Source: Cylicocyclus nassatus
Taxonomy: Eukaryota; Nematoda; Chromadorea; Rhabditida; Strongylidae
Assembly (NCBI GenBank): GCA_958299035.1
Contig: CATQJL010000316.1
Coordinates: 37,451,441 to 37,515,440 of the forward strand
DNA length: 64,000 bases
Reading direction: 5' to 3'
Shown piece by piece: positions 23,602-34,989 of the stretch (positions are counted from its first letter, which is position 1; each line of letters begins with the position of its first letter). The notes under the pieces were generated by a model, which saw only the letters and a list, made by a program, of their open reading frames with translations, was not told where the DNA came from and did no database searches. Made by a program: the position numbers and the translations under genes.

Positions 23602-24024
23602 TTGAAGGCAGCGTCCATCCAAAATTTTGCCTCCCATGTTTTTGCCATTCCGGGGCCTTTCCTTGGTCCTAATTACAATTATGAACTTCAAATAGTCCAA
23701 AACACCCCAAAAACCACGATTTCTGAGGACCTTGTCTTGAGGGCGTGGACGGCTTTCAGTGCATGGGTGGGCGGAGTTTGATATTATCTGGGCGGGGCTT
23801 GATAGCACTTTGGTTCCTCCACACCTCTTATCTCCTCAGAGACAAGATTAGTGGACCGAACCAACGCAGATGCCTATCTCGTGGGGCCTACATTCAAGAT
23901 CGACACTAGGAGGGGGTTAGATTTAGCCTGGACACCTTTGACAAGTGAACCATTTTGGGAGAAACTTCCACTATGGCCAGCCATGTTTGGTCCACTTAAC
24001 CCGCTTGATCCATTTCACCCACTT

Positions 24025-24054
24025 CGCTATTGGTCAGTTCGTTGACCAATAGCG
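24025..24054. repeat. 12-bp stem hairpin containing CCAAT/ATTGG, copy 1
   Basis: CGCTATTGGTCA, loop GTTCGT, TGACCAATAGCG. The flanks repeat GATCCA/GTGGAT blocks in inverted order. The same stem recurs at 53433-53463 with a different loop. Confidence 0.8.
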
Positions 24055-24366
24055 ATGTGGATGGATGAAGTGGATGAATTGGATCAAGTACGGCGTGTGC
24101 CTAACGTTCCTCGCGCATTTGGTGCGTGCATGCATGCGTATGCACGAACCATAGGGAGTCTTTTTAATGCTCATACATGAAATTTTTCGAGGATTACGTA
24201 TATCATTGAGAGTCTTACAGAATTACACATAGATTTTTGCATCGCTTTAACTTTCGGCAATCTCCCTTTAAGAAAAGCGTATAATATTAGTATCTCGAAT
24301 GAATTCATCATCGATCGCTCTCGACTTATACACCGTTCTCGCCTTGAACATCATATTTAGCATATA

Positions 24367-25075
24367 TTAGGTGGGTCCGAAAGTTCTGTCGTTTCATTTT
24401 CAAAAATTTGTAACTTTGCGCTGTGTCAACGGATTTGCTTGCCCGTAATTTTATCAGAAAGAATAAGTCTTTCGCTTCCAAACGCTTCTTTGATCAGCTT
24501 CGGTTTCACACTGGATGCGGAGATAAAAATGGAAAACTAAGACCATATAAGTCTTGACCATTTTAAGTTAGGTCACCAAAAATCGGGAACGCTGCAGAAA
24601 GATCTAAAATCGTCAGTACATATGTTTTTTGACCTACCTTCGCAACTGTGAAAAGTTTGTGCTGTTTGGACGTCTCTGTAAAAAGTTATAAACTTCGAGT
24701 TTACTATGGAAAAAGCCAAAATTGATTAATTTGCCAATTTTCTCAATAATTATAACTTCTCACAGAGACGTCCAAACAACACAGACTTTTCACAGATGCA
24801 AAGGGTAGGCCAAAAAACATATGTACTGACGATTTCCGATTTTTCTGCAGCGTTCCCGATTTTTGGCGACCTAACTTAAAATGGTCAAAGCTTATATGGT
24901 CTTAGTTTTCCATTTTTATCTCCGCACCCAATGTGAAACAGAAGCTCCGCAAAACAGCGTTTGGAAGCGAAAGACTTTTTCTTTCTGACAAAATTACAAG
25001 CAAGCAAATCTTTTAATACAGCGCAAAGTTACAAATTTTTGAAAATGAAACGACAGAACTTTCGGACCCACCTAA
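24367..25075. mobile_element. Mariner-like foldback, TTAGGTGGGTCCGAAAGTTC ends
   Basis: Flanked by TA (24365-24366, 25076-25077). The arms are about 330 bp each with few mismatches, and the unpaired centre is short, near 24720. It is 709 bp and non-coding. It lies in the putative first intron of the RanBP3 gene. Confidence 0.88.
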
Positions 25076-25087
25076 TATTTGCCGCAT

Positions 25088-25450
25088 TAAAGGCACCGTC
25101 TACCCTAAGTTGAGGGTGTTGAGCTTTTGGCAGCATATAACAGTAGGGCCTCCCATCAAGCCAATGCCCAAGTCGCGGCGCAATATGCTGCTTCGGAAGC
25201 GAGAAAATCGCTTCGAAATAGCGAAGATGCACGAGGACCCTCATTTATGCCCACCCCTCTCCATCCATGCCCGCCAATTTGTGCGCACTCATCCAATCAC
25301 CGTTCTGGAAAGACGGCTTGCGGTTATCCGGAATGAGGATTGTTGGGGTTTTCGCGGATTCTTGACATCATATCTGGAATCAGGGACACGAGAAGACCCT
25401 GGGACGACAAAAAGCTGCAGATCGAATCTGGGTGGACGGCCTTCAAAAAA
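25088..25450. mobile_element. Repeat with AAAGGCACCGTCTACCC ends, second copy
   Basis: Starts AAAGGCACCGTCTACCC and finishes around GGGTGGACGGCCTTC. Interior blocks such as CCAATCACCGTTC are shared with 57026-57340. Confidence 0.65.
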
Positions 25451-25476
25451 GGACTGGATGCCTAATTGCGGCTGTA

Positions 25477-25850
25477 AACTCCTGAACAGCTACCCGATGC
25501 CTTGTGTTCTGCATAATTTCCAGGCAACCAATATTATCAAATGTATATAACTCGCAGAACTTTCCATTTATAGCCAGAAGCGTGCATATGTATGATCGTC
25601 TCTGCGATTCGTGTAGAGGCGGGTTGGGGACTTTCCCTGATTTTAAGAATGAACTTGTATAGAATTTCCACGTCATAGCATTGTTTTCGTACCATCCTTG
25701 TTATCAAAAACCGCCCGCACTGAGTTGGCAAAACCCCGCCTCTACACGAATCGTGGAGTCGATGATAGATATGTATGCACAAAAATGCTAAACTAGAGTC
25801 AGGAGTGCATACACGCGTATTCACACGGTTGTCAACGTGTTATTGGCTAA
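25477..25850 (+). repeat. Dispersed repeat shared with 41800-41980
   Basis: CTCCTGAACAGCTA, TGTGTTCTG and the ending CACACGGTTGTCAAC recur at 41800-41980. This copy has an extra inner foldback with GATTCGTGTAGAGGCGG arms (about 25604-25757). Confidence 0.6.
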
Positions 25851-26009
25851 AGGAGTGGCACTGAAATCATATGTGGTGTAAAAGGGCTCCCTAATAAACT
25901 AGAATGCAAATACGCTTTTCATGCGTTCGAAGCTTTCTGCACTGTTTGAGTTCTTAGTGCTTTTTGATGCAAACTAGATTATCTTCAATCTGCACAGATT
26001 GAGATTTAA

Positions 26010-26745
26010 AGTCGAGTAGATTTCCTGCTTAATATAGTGTCTCTGCAGACGCGACAACGCTGGGGCGTCAATAAATGCCTTGCGAGTTCCCGAGCTAGTG
26101 TTTCCCAGTGTTTTCTTTGCTTATTTCATGTTTTTTTAGTTGATTCGCTGCTGATAAAGAGGAAAAGGGTTAAAGAGTAGTTTCTGTTTTTTGAGAAGTT
26201 CTATCACCGCATATTCACAGATATCCACGTATAAGCATTTTGCGTCAACTTCTTGTCTGTTTTTTTTGTCATTTCCTTTTCTTCTGTCACTTCTTCTCCT
26301 CCTCCTTCTTGTGAGGCGTTTTTTTTTTGAACGCTAATTGGCTTGTCTTGCAGCAACTTCTGCTTTCATTCATAAGAAAAAGCGTTTTAATCAAGTACTT
26401 CACATGATAAAGACAATAAGTCAATCGTAAAAACGCACTAGCGTTCAAAGAAGTACCTCAAAAGAAGAAAGAGACATGAAGTGACAAAAAAAATAGACAA
26501 GAAGCTGATGCGAACTGCTTCCACGTGGATATCTGTGAATATGCGATGATAGAACTCATAAAACAGAAACTACTCTCTAACTTACCCTTTTCTTCTTTAT
26601 CAGCAACGAATCACCTAAAAAGCATAAAATAAGCAAAGAAAACACTGGAAAACACTAGCTTGGGAACTCGTCAGGCAATTATTGACGCCCCAGCGTTGTC
26701 GCGTCTGCAGGGACACTATATTAAGCAGGAAATCTACTCGACTGT
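26010..26745. mobile_element. Long-arm foldback element in RanBP3 5' region
   Basis: The arms pair AGTCGAGTAGATTTCCTGCT with its complement near 26740. They stay nearly complementary for over 300 bp, including CGCGACAACGCTGGGGCG and its complement. The centre is near 26375. No coding content and no certain target duplication. Confidence 0.82.
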
Positions 26746-27304
26746 ACGTTATCTTTTTGCGTTTCGATTTGTGCCTTACCCCTAATACAGTAGAAACGCG
26801 TGGTTCTCTTTTTATTACAAATCAAACTCATCGATCTAACGGGTTACTATTTTTAAAAATGGTGGAATTTTCCAGTACCTGGTTCTGTCCTTTGGCCTCA
26901 ATCAAAAAGTGCTAAAGTACGTTTTCGGAGAAGAGTACATCTGCACCACTGAATATATCAATAATCTATAGCTCAGATCTGAGTTTTCTGAGGCAGTGAG
27001 CGGTGACATCTACAGCTTTTTTGCAGGAGGGGAACAGGCGATAATGGACGTTATGTCGCCGACAAGCTATCGGGAGACATCTACCCCGAATCATGCATTT
27101 GACCTCTGTATTTGCGGTCAAACTACCGTTTGAATTTCAAGCATGTGTTAGGTTGAGAAAAGCTCTCTCGCTTCGAATTGGAAAGTTTCATAAATGCTTC
27201 CTATGTGAATAGATTTGCTTGCAATAAGTAATAATCGCCGACTTTTCAATAATATCCTCGCGGCTCTTTGATGACAAGTCAGAGATAAAAATTCGATTAG
27301 TAGA

Positions 27305-27692
27305 ACCACTCAAGTCTCGATATTCTTGAAATAAATTGTCAAAATCTGAAACGCTGCAAAAACTGCAATCAAGTTCTCTATTCTACGTAAGTTGCTCTAT
27401 CTAACAGTGCAAGGGTTCTGTTGATCGAGATTTTCCATGAATAATGATTCTCGAGAGGAATGCAGACACATGCAAAAAATTTTTCTGCCGTTTTTTGCAT
27501 TTTCCTCGAAAATCACTTTGCAAAGAAAAGCTCGATCAGCACAAATTTTACAAAAATGGAAAAATCAACAGAAACTTTGCATTATTAGCAAGAGCAGCTT
27601 ACAGAACTTGTTATGAAAATGTTTTCAAATTTTTTTGCAGTGTTTCAGATTTTTGTCGATTTAGAATATCGAGAGATAGAGTGACTCTCCTA
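27305..27692. mobile_element. Diverged foldback
   Basis: The left arm, TCTCGATATTCTTG...CTGAAACGCTGCA, pairs imperfectly with TGCAGTGTTTCAG...AGAATATCGAGA. The frames inside are by-products of the inverted repeat. Confidence 0.6.
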
Positions 27693-28113
27693 TCGAATGT
27701 TAATCTGCGGAGTCTAATGTTGCCAAAAAACCTAGAAGATGTTGTTAGAAAGTAGACGATTATTCCTTTTTGGTAAAATTTATTGTAAGCAAGTACGTTG
27801 ACTGTGGGAGCAGTTACGATTATCAATTTTGAAGTGACGGAAACTTTGGCTCAACCTAACAGATTTCGAGCACTACACATCAAAACTCCCACCAGGTGTC
27901 GGTGCAGGCGGCGAGACTATAGGAAACATAACGTCCTCTACCACTCTTCCCTTGTAGCATTTGTGTTCGGCCGAAAAGTTGCAACCAAGGCTTTTCATAG
28001 ATGTCACAAAGTTGGGCGCGCATTAGAACAGGCTCGAAGGCACCTTAAGAAAGTTTCCACATTGCAAGTATCATAGTGATTAATATCACCTTAATGATTT
28101 TAAAATTCTTCAG

Positions 28114-30727
28114 GGAAATCAGGCTTTGGTTTTGGCGTCACCCCATCCACACATGTACAGTTAGAGAAGAAATCGTTGGATGATGTCCTTGGACGAATGG
28201 CTGCGGAGAAGAAGCAACGTGAAGAGAGAGAAGGAAAAGGCCAACCACTATTTGTCTTTGGATCAAAAATATCTGACAGGGTTGTCAAGGTTTGTTTCTT
28301 GAGCAAATGTTTGTATGTTGTAATCACTTGCTACCATTGTTCAACATATTTAATTATCTATTTTGAGAGTTACTGTTTTCTAATTATCTGAGTTCCAATT
28401 TTGAGGAGAATCCATCGGCATCTTCCAATGGGAAGGCAGCTGAAGGAGATTCTGAAGATAAACCTAGGACTGCTGAAGAATTGTTCAAAAATGCTGCTCA
28501 ACAAGATTACCCGGTAGGAAAATCTTTTTGCACCTTTTTCGCTTGAGCAGTGTGTCGAATCATTTTCGATGTAAGAATCATAAAATATCCTGGGCAGTTT
28601 CGATTTTTCTCATATTTTCCATTTATGAAACAGTACAAAAATCCACATTCTTAACATTACCTCAATATCTTCATTAACATTAGTATTTCCAATTTATGGT
28701 ATGCCATTATTGCATAGTAATGAGTATATTTGTAATCTTTTTCCAAAAAATTATCTTAGGAAAACATTCAGCAAGAACGGCATGATTTCATTGCTGAAGC
28801 CAAGGAGGCGGCGGAAAAGAAGAAAGAGCATGACAAGCCTAGCACAAGCGTAGTTGCAGTCATGACTGGGGAGGAGAACGACATTAATATATTTCAAGTA
28901 TGCTATTCTTCATGACTGTTCATATTCTTGGGTTTATATTATTTTGATTATTTTGACCCTGATTCATTCATTTGCAGACTGCTTGCAAATTACATTCATT
29001 TGATAAAGATAAAAAGACATGGGTAGAGAAAGGACTCTCTCAAATTCGCATTAACCAAAGAAATGAAGATGGAGAGGTGCACCATCGCATAGGTAAGTTT
29101 AGTTAGTCATTATGTCAGGTTACATATCAAAGTCGAGCCAGCACTTGCTGTTTTTCAGTAGCGCGAACTACGGGTAATCATCGAGTTGTCATCAACTCCA
29201 GAATTCATGCTGATATGCTTTTCGATCGAGTCGATTCGAAGCGGTTGAAAATCAGCGCTACAACGCCGGATTCGAATGGAATGCAGATATTTTTAGTTAC
29301 CATTGGTTTTTCTGTAAGTATTTTTCCGATTTATAGTTTCGATTTCATCATAATTGTTCAGAAAACTGCTTTGAATAGCGACGAATTTTGCACTATTTTG
29401 GAAGGTTTAATCAAGAAAGAAAAAGCCAACGAGACTTCACGAAAGAGAAAGGTTGGTAATATTAGCAACAAATTTATGATTCTGATTTCCTGGTCTTGAT
29501 GGAAGTTGTTAGCTTATTTGTAAAGAGATCGTATGGCTTTTTATGCAACAGTATCTCCCAGTCAGTTATGGTTTTATCAAGTAATAGAACTCTTCCTTTC
29601 ATCATCTTTTCCTCTCTTCCCATCCTCAACTTGGCGGGAGTCTAGCAATTGTTACCCAAAGCCTCCAACGCGGGAGGACCATCGCAAGCAGCCTGTCTAA
29701 GGGAACGGCCATAGGTTGTCGGTATTGTCGATGTTGTCGGTGTTGTCGGGGTTGTCGGGGTTGCCGAGGTTGCCGGTCGTTGTAGGACCTCATGATAGCC
29801 TCCACGTTTTGCACGCTCTCTAAACTGTCTCTGACCCCGACAACTCCGACAACACCGACAACATCGACAACACCGACAACACCGACAACACTGACAACAC
29901 CGACAACACTAACAACACTGACAACACCGACAACACCGACAACATCGACAACATCGACAACACCGACAACACCGACAACATCGACAACACCGACAACATC
30001 GAAAACCTATGGCGTTCCCTAAGTAAGCACCATCATCGCCCAGTGGGCGATGATGGTGCTTACTTAGGGAACGCCATAGGTCGCCTTAGACTGCTTCGAG
30101 TTCTATTACTTGATAAAACCATAACTGACTGGGAGATATTGTTATTACTTCTACAGCCTCGCACCTATTCGCGTTGCGAAAAATCCTTGGACTTCGTTCC
30201 TCAAAAACTTACACCCAGCATGTTAGAAATATCAGTTTGTCACCATGCACAAAATCTGCACAAAATGATTTGATGCTACTTTAGAACTTCTCGAGTTTTG
30301 CGGACTCAACAATTTTGTATCACAAGTTTGACGTTGTGATAAAATTAATTCACTGATGCACTAGCAACATAGATTTCCGGCCTTCGAAAATTTTCATGCC
30401 ATTGTTGCTAGATCTCAGTCTATGGCTGTTGGGCCTGCTAATTGGCATTTTAACATTTTGTCCTTTTAGGCGAGCGAGGAACATGATGCTGATAAAGTTT
30501 CCAAGATGAAAATAAAAGAAAAAGGAGAACCAAAAAGTGAAGAAGATGCAGACAAAAGCTTGAAAGGGAACAGTTCTTCCACTACGGAGGGCAATACAGT
30601 AACCGAAGAGAAGCCAGTTCAAGAAGACCCATCAACAGGCGGTACTGAAGCTGAGGAGCACAAAGAGTCTCCTGAAGTGAAAGAACGACCGGGGATTACA
30701 GAAGAAACCTCAGCGCCTTCAGGATAA
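28114..30727 (+). CDS. RANBP3: RanBP3-like Ran-binding protein (core exons)
   Basis: Seven exons: 28114-28289, 28406-28513, 28760-28897, 28978-29092, 29159-29313, 29362-29451 and 30470-30727. All are GT-AG and phase-consistent, ending in TAA. RanBP3 is a nuclear cofactor that binds Ran and assists CRM1-dependent export (family knowledge). The first exon has KSGFGFGV and then LFVFGSKISDRVV, the RanBP3 FVFG...DRV motif. A coiled, Lys/Glu-rich linker follows. Then comes a Ran-binding (PH-like) domain, with ACKLHSFDKDKKTWVEKG, LSQIRINQRNEDG, VVINSRIHADMLFDRV and IFLVTIG. A basic SRKRK patch and an 85-residue acidic/Ser-rich tail close the protein. The 5' end is uncertain; without upstream exons the first ATG would be 28197. 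The second exon's acceptor is a weak TTTTGAG. The last intron holds a large foldback. Confidence 0.92.
29834..30000 (+). repeat. 9-bp minisatellite (CCGACAACA)n
   Basis: About eighteen units with single-base variants (CATCG, CACTG, CTAAC). Because 9 is a multiple of 3, it stays open as a Thr/Thr/Pro repeat, but it is intronic. Confidence 0.9.
30006..30080. repeat. Near-perfect palindrome, 37-bp arms, 1-nt centre
   Basis: CCTATGGCGTTCCCTAAGTA (start of left arm) is mirrored exactly by the right arm ending at 30080, around a single G at 30043. The sequence AGGGAAC(G)GCCATAGG also occurs at 29702-29716, so this unit has been duplicated within the element. Confidence 0.92.
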
Positions 30728-31085
30728 CGTGGAAGTCTTTTTCAACGGTTATATTTTACCAGCTTCACAGTCAACTCGTCAAATCTCTTGCAAGATGTTT
30801 CTCACTGCATATCCATAGCATTTTTGATATAATTATTGTGATTGACTTGCCTAGACAGCAAAGTGGGTATTTTGTCACATAACGTTTTGGAAATTTTGGG
30901 CGTCTTCCATCGTTCACACTTTGTTCTCGGCATGCATTACTTTGCAAAAACGTCTTGCTTCTTGAAAGCTTATGGCTGTACAGGAGGCTTTAGCCGGTGA
31001 TACTAAATGTTTCGTATACATTTGGCTCAGTTGATCTCGTTAGGTGAGTCTGCGAAGTCAAATAATTTTTTATGTTTTATATTGA

Positions 31086-31091
31086 AATAAA
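31086..31091 (+). terminator. AATAAA poly(A) signal, RanBP3
   Basis: First clear AATAAA after the RanBP3 stop (30727), giving a 3' UTR of about 370 bases. Confidence 0.55.
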
Positions 31092-31141
31092 GTTATGTTT
31101 TTTCAAGTAAGGTACAAATATACGAACATGTAAGAGGAATG

Positions 31142-31372
31142 ATGTTTCCATTACGAAGGCGTTCCTCATCACTTACTGTTTATCGCCGGATATTTCTACG
31201 ATCATCGCCTTTGTTAGAAAGCAATGTGAGGTTGAGATTTTTTTTTGTTTTCCCTCGTACTTGCTCTTGCCATCGAGTCTGTGCTCAGGTTCCTAGAAGA
31301 ATATCGCAAACTACTACTTTGTCCAACTTTCTTCACTTCCAGTTCCCTTCCTTCCTTCAGGATTAATTGACG
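31142..31372 (+). CDS. Unrecognised small Arg/Ser-rich frame, possibly split
   Basis: MFPLRRRSSSLTVYRR... continues to a stop with or without removal of a plausible GT-AG intron (GTGAGGTT...GTGCTCAG, about 31225-31288). The N-terminus is basic, hydrophobic and Ser-rich, as in mitochondrial targeting peptides, which is only a resemblance. It starts 50 bp after the RanBP3 poly(A) signal. No homologue recognised; it may be chance. Confidence 0.2.
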
Positions 31373-32010
31373 ATATATGACATGCCTGATGATTGGCATA
31401 TTTGCAACCGCCGATTATGCTTTGAAAAGAAATATGTGCAAAATTAATAGTATTTGAGACAGCAATGTGTTCTATCTAGAAGTCTAAAGTGAATATGAAT
31501 CCTTAAAGGCAGTGGCTCGGAAATGACTGCGGGCTTTCCACGACTACATCGTCTTCTGGATCAGCTTAGTCCGGTACTGCGCTTGAAAAGTCATAAAAGT
31601 CCTTTTTTGGCGTTTCCGGGCCTTGAAGATTGCTGAGGAGGCGGGGCGACGGATTCACCCCAAAATGAGCAACCGGCTGCAGGAGGCTGTAACTCCACCT
31701 ATTTTAGCGGCAAACTGTATCGCGATCATAGTTGCGATAGGGGGAGTGATGGATCTTACCCCCTTCACTTTGAGGCCAAACTCCCGATGACCCCCTTCAC
31801 CTGGGCTGAGATTGGTATTGTACTTTGAGAATATGATAAAAATCGTTATTAAAAGGTTTTGCAGGCTAAGTACCTCAAACAACAAGTACACTCATAAATT
31901 TACAAAAGAAACGGTATTTATGTTTATTTATGTTATTTATTTATCCTCGTAGCATTCATTTGGAGAGCAGAAAGTGAGGACAAAAAAGCAGTTGGTTTTT
32001 GGAGTACATA

Positions 32011-33019
32011 TTAGGTCATTCCGAAAGTAATTTCGCTTTTTTCAAACGGGCGCCACATTTGATAGAACAAAGGTTTCTGAGAGATCTTGGTAGCATTCGA
32101 TACAGCATTTCATTCTCTTTTTAACGGTTATGAAAATGTTGCAAAACAATCAATGAGCTGTCAGAAAATAACCAAAATGTGCGACCCATGCTTTTTGAGA
32201 TAGTCAAGTTCCACAATTTTTTGAAAATTTCATATCGATTCTCAGAAGAAGGTCAAATGACGGTTCGATAGAGCGAACCTCATAGAATTCAGTGCAACTT
32301 TTTTCTCTTTTCCATAGCTTGTCATACATTTTTAACAGAATTTTAACTGATGCTACCGATTTCCATACTTGGACAGCTAAATCCTGGTAGAACATCAAAC
32401 CTTGAGCAGCTCGGGTGTCATTCGATGCAGTTTTTCTCCTCTTTCTAATGGGTGTTTTTTGTTTCCGATATTTAGTTTCCGGGGATAAAATCATCATAAC
32501 TCATTTTTTTAACGAGCCCCAGGCTGTACCCAAAAAACTCGAAATTTGATACTTCGAACCCGCGAACCCTCACTTGCTTTGTAAAATTAATGCTAACTCA
32601 TAGTACCATCTTGGTAATCTCAAATTCCGAATATATGATGTTTGATGCGATTATGGTTGAGGTGGGCCTGCCAAAATCCGATGGTTCTGTTAAAAAATTT
32701 TTAAAAAATTACGGCGAGCTCCGAGAAAGGAAAAAAAGAAAAAAAACTGTATACTATAAGGTTTACTCTATCGAATCTTTACTTGAGCTCCTTCTGAAGA
32801 TTGATATGAAAGGTACAAAAAATCGTGAAACTTGACCATCTCAAAAAGCATGGATCGCAGATTTTGGTTATTTTCTTGCAGCTCATTGGCTGTTTCGCAA
32901 CAGTTTCATAACCATTAGAAAGAGAATGAAATGTGCATCGATTGCTTCCAAGGTCTTTTAGAAATCTTTGTTCCTTCAGAAGTAGCGGCCGTTTGAAAAA
33001 AGCGAAATAAAATCCCTCA
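32011..33019. mobile_element. Mariner-like foldback, TTAGGTCATTCCGAAAGT left end
   Basis: TA flanks at 32009-32010 and 33020-33021. The arms share TTTCGCTTTTTTCAAACG and complement, then ATGACGGTTCGATAGAG-like blocks. The right terminus has decayed to a mismatched end (CCCTCA). Confidence 0.75.
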
Positions 33020-33174
33020 TATCTGCTGCACAGAAGACCTAGAAAAAAGTCGACGGTCTACGTCGATTCTCCATGATCTCAGCTTTCAAATGGTTTAAAG
33101 CATGTTAGGGCTTCTTTGCTTCCCGGCTCTAAAAAGCACTTGGTCCGGTGACCCATAAAAGCCAACACATTGTA

Positions 33175-34860
33175 TAGGTCGTCCCGAAAGTTTTTGCGCA
33201 CGACTTTAGAAAATTCATAACTTCTGTGGCCGTATTCATCAACGAACCCTGAGGGTTAAGCTTATCCTCCAGGGTTAGTTTAACCCTCAGGGTTCATTGG
33301 CCGTATTCATCAACCATAGGCTAGGGTTTACCACGGAACGCAATCCACCCGTATCGATCAACGAACCTGTGGCCGTATTCCGAACCCTGAGGGTTAAATT
33401 AACCCTGGAGGGTTAAGGCGTCAATTACGCGTGCGCTGTGCAAACTCACATCACAGAATGCCTACGTACGGGCTAAATTCACTTTATACTTCTATTCTTT
33501 CACTGATAGTAGTATAGTCAAAGAATAAGCTTCTAACACTAGTTTTTATAATACATCTCTAGCATACTTGTGCAGCATCCAATCTTACAGCGTGAATTTA
33601 TTTTCATGTGTGCAATTGTGCAGTGTAAGTTCTACTTATGCGCAGTTCGTTTTATACCGGGCTTGTGCTACTCTTTTAGGGGTCATTGTTATCAAAAAGG
33701 GGTTCTTCTGTTCTGGCACTTGTCAGAGTGAAATGCCATTTTTCTTCGTCGCACTCATTTGTCACCAAAGCTAGAATTCTTTTTCTCGCAAAGTCAGGGT
33801 TTCATGTACTTCGAATATGAACATAAAACGAAGTCGAAACTAAATACTATAACAACGACCAATACTAAATACTACAATACTCGTTGATCGTTTTCCATAA
33901 ACTATTAGATGCGAGTAAATGTTTGTATGAAGCGTTAGGGTAGAGTTAACCTTGCTCTGAGCTAGGGTTAAATTAACCCTGATGAATCACGTAAGTTTAA
34001 CCCTCCAGGGTTAGTTTAACCCTCACGGTTCGTTGATGAATACGGGTTAGTCGCTTTCGGGGTAAAATTAACCCTCAAGGTTAGATTTAACCCTCAGGGT
34101 TAAGCCTACCCTGTGTTTCATGAATACGGGTTAAACGCTTTCCAGGGTTAAACTAACCCTCCAGGGTTAGTTTAACCCTCGGGGTTCGTTGATGAATACG
34201 GCCACTGGTTTTTCCAACCGATTTGACTGCTTCTATTTTCGTATGAAACAGTAAGTCATGTTTTTTATAATGACATCTTATCTGCTAATGGTCATCTGTT
34301 GCATAGATAGGAGCGATAGAAGGAAATTGGTCAAAATTTGAATTTTCTGTGTAGCGTCATGAAAAATCGGAGACTTGCAACAAAAATCGGAGCAGTCAGT
34401 ATTGTAGGTTCTTTCACCAGCTCTTTCTAACAGTGCAAAGTTTGCGCTGATTGAGGGTCTCTATGAAAAGTTATGATTTTCGAGCAAGCAATAAAAAGGG
34501 CGAATTTGGTTTATTTTGGCATTTTTCAGGGAAATCACAACTTTCCATAGAAACGCTCAATCGGTGCAAACTTTGCACTGTTAGAAAAAGCTGGTGAAAG
34601 AACCTACAATACTGACTGCTCCGATTTTTGTTGCAAGTCTCCGATTTTTTATTACCCTACACAGAAAATTCAAATTTTGACCATTTTTATTCTATCGCTC
34701 CTATCTATGCAACAGATGACCACTACTAAGCAGCTGAGATGTCATTATAAAAAGCATGACTTACCCTTTCACATGAAAGTGAAAGCAGTCAAATCGGTTG
34801 GAAAAATCAGAAGTCATGAATTTTTGAAAATCGTGCGCAAAAACTTTCGAGACGACCTAA
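33175..34860. mobile_element. Mariner-like foldback, TAGGTCGTCCCGAAAGT ends
   Basis: The left arm includes TTTTTGCGCACGACTTT and the right arm its complement, ending CGACCTAA followed by TA. A separate element (33227-34204) is inserted in the left arm. The uninterrupted right arm shows what the site looked like before. Confidence 0.82.
33227..34204. mobile_element. Nested element, TGGCCGTATTCATCAAC ends, 3-bp duplication
   Basis: Ends TGGCCGTATTCATCAACGAA and complement, flanked by CTG (33224-33226, 34205-34207). Comparison with the host element's other arm confirms an insertion in CTTCTG. Both flanks of the element are packed with the palindrome AACCCTNNAGGGTTA, at least ten times, around a 500-bp AT-rich middle with no convincing gene. 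Confidence 0.85.
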
Positions 34861-34989
34861 TAAGAGCGAGGTGGAGCAAGTTAATAGTAAAAATGTGCTG
34901 TGGATTGACATCGTTATCAGCACTAACGGGAACGTGAGCGAACGCGTCTATTTAAGCGTGCTTATCTTTGTTATATGTTTATGTTTTTT

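Larger units (their letters stand above)
29546..30143. mobile_element. Foldback with 9-bp minisatellite arms in RanBP3 last intron
   Basis: The outer arms pair TATCTCCCAGTCAGTTATGG with its complement ending near 30143. Each arm contains a minisatellite of CCGACAACA-type units, reverse-oriented at 29717-29772 and forward at about 29834-30000. It lies wholly between exons 29362-29451 and 30470-30727, so the unspliced transcript should form a long hairpin. Confidence 0.85.

Noticed and set aside
27444..27755. 103-codon frame upstream of RanBP3
   Set aside because: It lies across a foldback and shows no domain, codon pattern or splice context consistent with the gene.
29792..30022. Thr/Pro-rich repeat protein
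   Set aside because: It is the CCGACAACA minisatellite read in frame, inside an intron of RanBP3.
33230..34200. AACCCT repeats as a telomeric tract
   Set aside because: Nematode telomeres are usually TTAGGC. Here the motif is arranged as spaced palindromes within a bounded element, not as a tandem array.
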